Shown here piece by piece: positions 59,799 to 64,000 of a stretch of 64,000 nt of DNA. Numbering within the stretch: the first letter of the stretch is position 1; each line of letters begins with the position of its first letter. A program made the position numbers and the translations under genes. The notes beneath the pieces were generated by a model. The model saw only the letters and a program-made list of their open reading frames with translations. It did not search any database and was not told where the DNA came from. The DNA is from Turbatrix aceti (taxonomy: Eukaryota; Nematoda; Chromadorea; Rhabditida; Panagrolaimidae), in the NCBI GenBank assembly GCA_963969345.1, contig OZ017767.1, positions 2,818,739 to 2,882,738 of the forward strand, read 5' to 3'.

Positions 59799-62399
59799 AT
59801 GGATTTCGTCCGGCTGAATCACCTCAAGCATCAAGCTCGTGAACTCGTCAACGAGATGGCTCAACTCGCAGCGGTCTTCAAATCCGGCTCATCTCCGAAC
59901 AACGTTCTGGGTCGAGTCCTGACGGCCAAACGTGAAGCCATCATCCTGGCGAACAAAATCAACGAGGAACTTGCCCAGCTCAAATTCACAGCTCACTCGC
60001 TCCAGCCGAACGGCTCCTTCACTGAGCAACACATCGCATACTGCCGCGATCAGCTCGCGCAGGAAGCCGCGTCCCCCACGGGCGCATCTTCTCTCATCGG
60101 AAACCTCGTTTCGTGTTCTGAGCACGTCGAGGACGCGCAGCAGGCCTACTTCTTGAACCTCTGCAACACCACCTCGACATCCTCGTCAGTTTTCAACGCT
60201 TCCGCTGCCAACGAAGCTCCACCACAGGTAGCTCCTTCTTTTTCGCAACCCATTTCAGCGCAGCCGTTGGTAGCCAGTCTGGTCGCCAGCCTGGCCGGAC
60301 TCAGCATCGCTCCATCGGCAGACGGCGTGCCAACCTTTGACGGCAAGGCCGCCAATTTTGACTCTTTTTGGAGTCTCTACGAACCCATCCACTCCGACCC
60401 GTCCATCTCGGAACCAAAGAAGATGAATCTGCTGTTCAGCAAGCTGGGCGAACAGATCAGACCGATCTTTCGCGCGTACACGACGTGTGCCGCCAACTAC
60501 GATCTTCTCGTCAGGGAACTCAAAGCCAAATACGCCGACCCCAGCGCCGCCATCCGCGAGCTCACTCGGCAACTCATTGACCTTCCGGTCCACACCCGAG
60601 GCGACGACCTGGGCACGTTCCGCACGCTGCAAAGCGTTGTCAACCAACTTGCCTACTTCAAGACGGACATCGAAAACCCGGCTACCTTCGAACTCGTCAG
60701 TCAGCGCCTCCCGGACCGCCTTTTCCGCGTCGTCCTCGAAAAAGCGACTCCGAAGACGACCAAGGCCTACATGGATGCCGCCGCTGCGGCGTTCCACGCC
60801 TTCGAGGAGTACGAACAGGAATACGGTCGTCCTATCGTCCAGCCACCACCTCCTCCGCCGACTCATCACGAACAGCGACCTGCCAGAGAGCGGTGTCTGT
60901 TCTGCGGTAAGCATGGGGGGGGATTGGACTGTCGTTCAGTTTCAGACACCGAAACTCGCAAGCACATCCTCACAGTCACTCGGCGCTGTTCTCGCTGCCT
61001 CTCCGCCGACCACACCTCACGAGAGTGCCACGCCCAGTGCAACCTGTGCGGGGGCGAGCACCACCATTTCATCTGTCCAACACGCGAGCAGCCACGGCCT
61101 CCAGCGCGTGCCCAGCAGCCCCAAGCACTGGCAGCTCCGGTCGCCCAGCAGCAGCCTCAACTGGCGATCCAGCAGCCGCAGCAGGTGGCTCGCTTCCCAG
61201 CTCAGCAGGCGCTCCCACGGCGTCTCCCGCAAGTTCAACCGGCGCCTCCAGCTCCTGCCATTCAGCAACCACAACCACACCACGTCGCATCCGTTACCGC
61301 CAGCGATCCCATCCAGAAGGAAGTTCTGCTGGTGACGGCATCCACGTTCGTCAAGAATCCCGAAACCAGTCAGCAATCGGAATCTCGAGTCTTCATCGAC
61401 CCAGGCAGTCAGGCATCCTTCATGAGCCGCGAACTCGCCGGGGAACTCAACATCCAACCGTTCGAGTGGTCTCAAACTACAATCTCACCGTTCAACGCCC
61501 CTGCGGTAACCACGATCACGCCCATCGCCAAGGTCTATCTACGGCTTGCTGACGGCACGTGGAAGCCTATCACGGTCAGGATCGTGGAAAGCCTTCCCCA
61601 GGAACTGAAGCACTGCCAGGTGACTCCCTTTGGTTCGAATTTCCGTTCCTCCCTTCCCTTTCAGGTCACGACACTTCGTGAAGAGACACCCGGCATATTG
61701 ATCGGAATGGATCAGCTCACCAGCGTCACAGACCTCGCCATCACACACGACCCAGCCACCGGCCACGCGAAGGTTGTCACCAGCTTCGGCGACCTCATTG
61801 CCGGCCCCATCACGGTGCCACCGTCCACGACTGCATCAAACGAAGTCTGTATCAGCACCACGACGTTGAAGGACACCCCGTTCATCCGACGAGAAGTCAG
61901 CAGCTGGGACCCGTACATCGTCACCACGATAGCCAGCCGGGGCGACATCGCGCGGGGCAAGGACCTTGTCACTGCCGCCGGCATCACCATCGACAGCACT
62001 CCTCGCCCACCCGAAGACGCGACTCCGCCACCCAAGAAGCTGGACCCCATGGAACTTCAGAAAATGTCGGTTTCTGCCATGCGGCATTTCATGTTTAGGT
62101 GCGGCTCCCGCACACGCAAGGCCCGGAAGAAACCGGGCAATCAGTCGCCACCCGTCGCCGGACGCTCGCCGGGCATCGGCACCGTCGTCAACGACCCCCC
62201 GGACGCCCCACCGGTCGACAAGGCACCCGACATCCACTGTCTCTACGCACTCGACACATCCGGCCCGGACATCAACCAGCTTGACGACCCTGGCCCCGAC
62301 AGGATGACGGCCACACACGACGGTGACGTTATTTGGCCTTCGGGTCCACGTCGCCGCCCTCAACCTTCGATCAGCGAGGCGAGTTATTGGTTCATGTAG
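59799..62399 (+). CDS. BEL/Pao gag-protease polyprotein
   Basis: 866 residues from the first in-frame ATG after the LTR. Residues 1-175: helical leader then Ala/Ser/Pro linker. About 176-330: the DUF1759-type gag core (Phe-Asp-Gly-Lys...Phe-Trp-Ser-Leu-Tyr, later Lys-Met-Asn-Leu-Leu). About 365-430: three Cys/His clusters resembling zinc knuckles (Cys-x2-Cys...; Cys-x2-Cys-x4-His-x4-Cys; Cys-x2-Cys-x4-His-x3-Cys). A Gln/Pro-rich linker follows. About 530-640: a retropepsin-like DUF1758 protease with Asp-Pro-Gly-Ser-Gln-x-Ser-Phe and a downstream Gly-Ile-Leu-Ile-Gly-Met-Asp. The last ~200 residues are Pro-rich and do not resemble reverse transcriptase. The frame is intact with no stops or shifts, and codon usage is GC-rich, unlike the A/T-rich surroundings. 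Confidence 0.9.
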   Translation: MDFVRLNHLKHQARELVNEMAQLAAVFKSGSSPNNVLGRVLTAKREAIILANKINEELAQLKFTAHSLQPNGSFTEQHIAYCRDQLAQEAASPTGASSLIGNLVSCSEHVEDAQQAYFLNLCNTTSTSSSVFNASAANEAPPQVAPSFSQPISAQPLVASLVASLAGLSIAPSADGVPTFDGKAANFDSFWSLYEPIHSDPSISEPKKMNLLFSKLGEQIRPIFRAYTTCAANYDLLVRELKAKYADPSAAIRELTRQLIDLPVHTRGDDLGTFRTLQSVVNQLAYFKTDIENPATFELVSQRLPDRLFRVVLEKATPKTTKAYMDAAAAAFHAFEEYEQEYGRPIVQPPPPPPTHHEQRPARERCLFCGKHGGGLDCRSVSDTETRKHILTVTRRCSRCLSADHTSRECHAQCNLCGGEHHHFICPTREQPRPPARAQQPQALAAPVAQQQPQLAIQQPQQVARFPAQQALPRRLPQVQPAPPAPAIQQPQPHHVASVTASDPIQKEVLLVTASTFVKNPETSQQSESRVFIDPGSQASFMSRELAGELNIQPFEWSQTTISPFNAPAVTTITPIAKVYLRLADGTWKPITVRIVESLPQELKHCQVTPFGSNFRSSLPFQVTTLREETPGILIGMDQLTSVTDLAITHDPATGHAKVVTSFGDLIAGPITVPPSTTASNEVCISTTTLKDTPFIRREVSSWDPYIVTTIASRGDIARGKDLVTAAGITIDSTPRPPEDATPPPKKLDPMELQKMSVSAMRHFMFRCGSRTRKARKKPGNQSPPVAGRSPGIGTVVNDPPDAPPVDKAPDIHCLYALDTSGPDINQLDDPGPDRMTATHDGDVIWPSGPRRRPQPSISEASYWFM

Positions 62400-62693
62400 C
62401 AGTTTTTCTGGCACTCTGTTTCAGGAAAGAAAACACCCGTGAGCTCAACTCCCAACTCTTCTCCCACTCCCCGCCCGGCAGCTGCCGCCTCCGTCTCCCC
62501 CCGCCCCGGAGGGTCCGTCTACGACGGAAATCAGCACCCACGTTCACTGCCGCGTCAAAATCAAGATCAAACCCTCATCGGCACTGCGACGACACTCGCG
62601 GCCACAAGGCTTCATCGCTGTCGTCTTCCTTTTTCTCTTCCTCCTCCTCACCCTTCAATTTTCTGCCGCCTCCGGCTCCCCCCCCCCCGGGAG
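62400..62693 (+). other. Untranslated 3' part of the BEL/Pao element
   Basis: Pyrimidine-rich DNA with TTTCAG at 62420-62425 (a possible splice acceptor) and a C-run just before GGGAG and the right LTR. There is no classical long polypurine tract; only GGGAG precedes the LTR. Confidence 0.6.
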
Positions 62694-63105
62694 TGTCGCT
62701 ACGCGAGCGTAATTTCCCTCGCAATGCGCGCGCGCGCCTCGGTCCTCTCGCGATGGCGGGAGTCCAACCCCCATGGCGCGCAATTGCTTCCCCTTTTCTC
62801 TTTGTTGTTCCGTTATTATTGTCTGTCCTGCTCCCGTTTTTTGGCCGCGCTCTTCTTTATCATCTGGCCTATTTTTGTTGTTGTTGTTGTCCTTTATTAC
62901 TTGTTGTGAGTGATAAAGATACTCGATATTTCTCTGCCTATTTCGCCACCCAGGTACGCGCTGCACCGTGCCGCGACCTGCTACCTACAACTCCCTCCAC
63001 GACTCGCCTCGAACCCGCGCCCACGAGCGCGTTCGGTGAGTCCCTTGTCGTCCTTTCGCGCCCCTTCTTCCGGCGCCCCCTCTTTTCAGTGGTGACAGCG
63101 CCACA
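62694..63105 (+). repeat. Right LTR of the BEL/Pao element
   Basis: 412 bp, same sequence as the left LTR where compared, ending CCACA and followed by GTTCT. Confidence 0.93.
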
Positions 63106-64000
63106 GTTCTGGTGAGCCCGGAACTTTAAAAAAAATTTACGACTTTTTTAATAAATTTTTGCGGTTGCCAAATCCAAAAAATCCGTTCTCGCACAAAAAT
63201 CAAACAAACCAAACAAACTCGGCTAATCTGACTAAAAAGTGTGTCAGATGTCTTTGTTCCAAGATTTGGCATTGAAAAGACATCAAACACGACTGTTGTA
63301 TTTTGTATGCCGCGGCATTTTTGCTTCCTCGTCTGCACAATTTTCCCCGAAGAACAACGAATCACCTGTTCTGTTTTTTACTACTATATTTATTTTTTTG
63401 CAAAAAAAATGAGTTCCACGAGGAATGTTATGCGTGATTTGTTTTTCAAAAAAATAATTCACTAAAATTTATTTTTTTTTGGCATACGGTCCCCCGAGGT
63501 CCATAACCCACCGAAGCTGATGAGCAAGTGTCAGGTGATGATACCGTAAGACAGGTGTCCCTGGATGATTGTCATTTTTTTTCCATTCATTATTTTTTGC
63601 ACGATAACCTTTTTTTGGTTAAAATAATTGCTGTTACACTGGTTTTCACGTGCTCTTAATCGCATAAATACGATAATGATGTGAAATTTTTTTTATCGCA
63701 GAAAAATTTATTTAGATTTGTTTGGTGCAAAAAAAATATAAAAAATGCTTTCAAAGCGATTTTCTTAAATGTAGAAACGAGATTGTTAAGCTGTCGTCTA
63801 GATAGGTTTCCTCTTGACAGGTCGGGTCCAAAAATACATTGTTGCTAAGTTTAGAAAAATGGATAAGTCGAGACTAATGAAAAATAGCTTTTCTGGGAAC
63901 TGGCAGTCCGTCAGTCGTCAGGAAGTTCAAATAGTCAGAGTTGTTTATGGAGCTTGCTGGCTGGGATCCAGGATTTCTAGGGCACTTGATGCCTGTATTT
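63106..64000. other. A/T-rich flank at the right edge
   Basis: Continues the DNA interrupted by the retrotransposon. Long A and T runs, no supported gene. It is probably the rest of the intron that began at 59106. Confidence 0.45.

Larger units (their letters stand above)
59319..63105 (+). mobile_element. BEL/Pao LTR retrotransposon, gag-protease only (non-autonomous)
   Basis: A 3787-bp element with 412-bp LTRs at both ends, identical where I compared them, each TG...CA. It is flanked by GTTC (possibly GTTCT) on both sides as a target-site duplication. One frame encodes gag and protease. There is no reverse transcriptase, RNase H or integrase, and only 294 bp lie between the stop and the right LTR. 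It is therefore an internally shortened copy that could move only with enzymes supplied by a full-length relative. Identical LTRs indicate recent insertion. Confidence 0.93.

Noticed and set aside
62333..63115. Open frame of 260 codons across the right LTR
   Set aside because: It overlaps the end of the gag-protease frame and runs through the LTR; the same peptide arises from the left LTR, so it is repeat sequence and not a gene.

Overview
The window is animal nuclear DNA. Spliceosomal GT-AG introns interrupt almost every gene, a tRNA-His lacks an encoded CCA, and a BEL/Pao LTR retrotransposon (a metazoan-restricted group) lies at the right end. A Quiver/Sleepless-type Ly6 gene and a TATA plus TCAGT start region suggest an ecdysozoan (arthropod or relative), but I cannot name the species. 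Non-coding DNA is full of A and T runs; exons are GC-rich.

Layout. Bases 1-17.6 kb are dominated by tandemly duplicated, GC-rich, exon-like islands separated by near-identical AT-rich introns, all with minus-strand splice signals. I find no stable reading frame in most of them. Two unfamiliar minus-strand genes sit at 13.7-20.2 kb: an acidic/proline-rich protein and a protein with two copies of an unrecognised ~85-residue domain. Both end in an Arg-Tyr-x-Leu-Arg tail. From 20.6 kb the DNA becomes ordinary: tRNA-His, a small membrane protein, EIF1AD (divergent pair), CHP1 with a GC-AG intron, and two tandem secreted I29 cathepsin-propeptide inhibitors. A close minus-strand trio follows at 29.9-35 kb: Cdc20/Fizzy-like, CK1/TTBK-like kinase and a Quiver-like Ly6 protein. 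After a gene-poor stretch come an AKTIP/FTS E2-variant gene, an SCPEP1-type serine carboxypeptidase, a small secreted protein, and a canonical poly(A) polymerase with an 809-residue C-terminal extension. The right end holds a TATA-promoter first exon whose putative first intron contains a 3.8-kb BEL/Pao element with identical LTRs and gag-protease only.

The conserved genes are housekeeping or regulatory (translation, cell cycle, mRNA 3' end formation, vesicle trafficking, ion-exchanger regulation, proteolysis). I see no operon or pathway linking them beyond the close minus-strand trio. All exon models were built by hand from splice signals, frame continuity and family resemblance. No alignment or transcript data were available.
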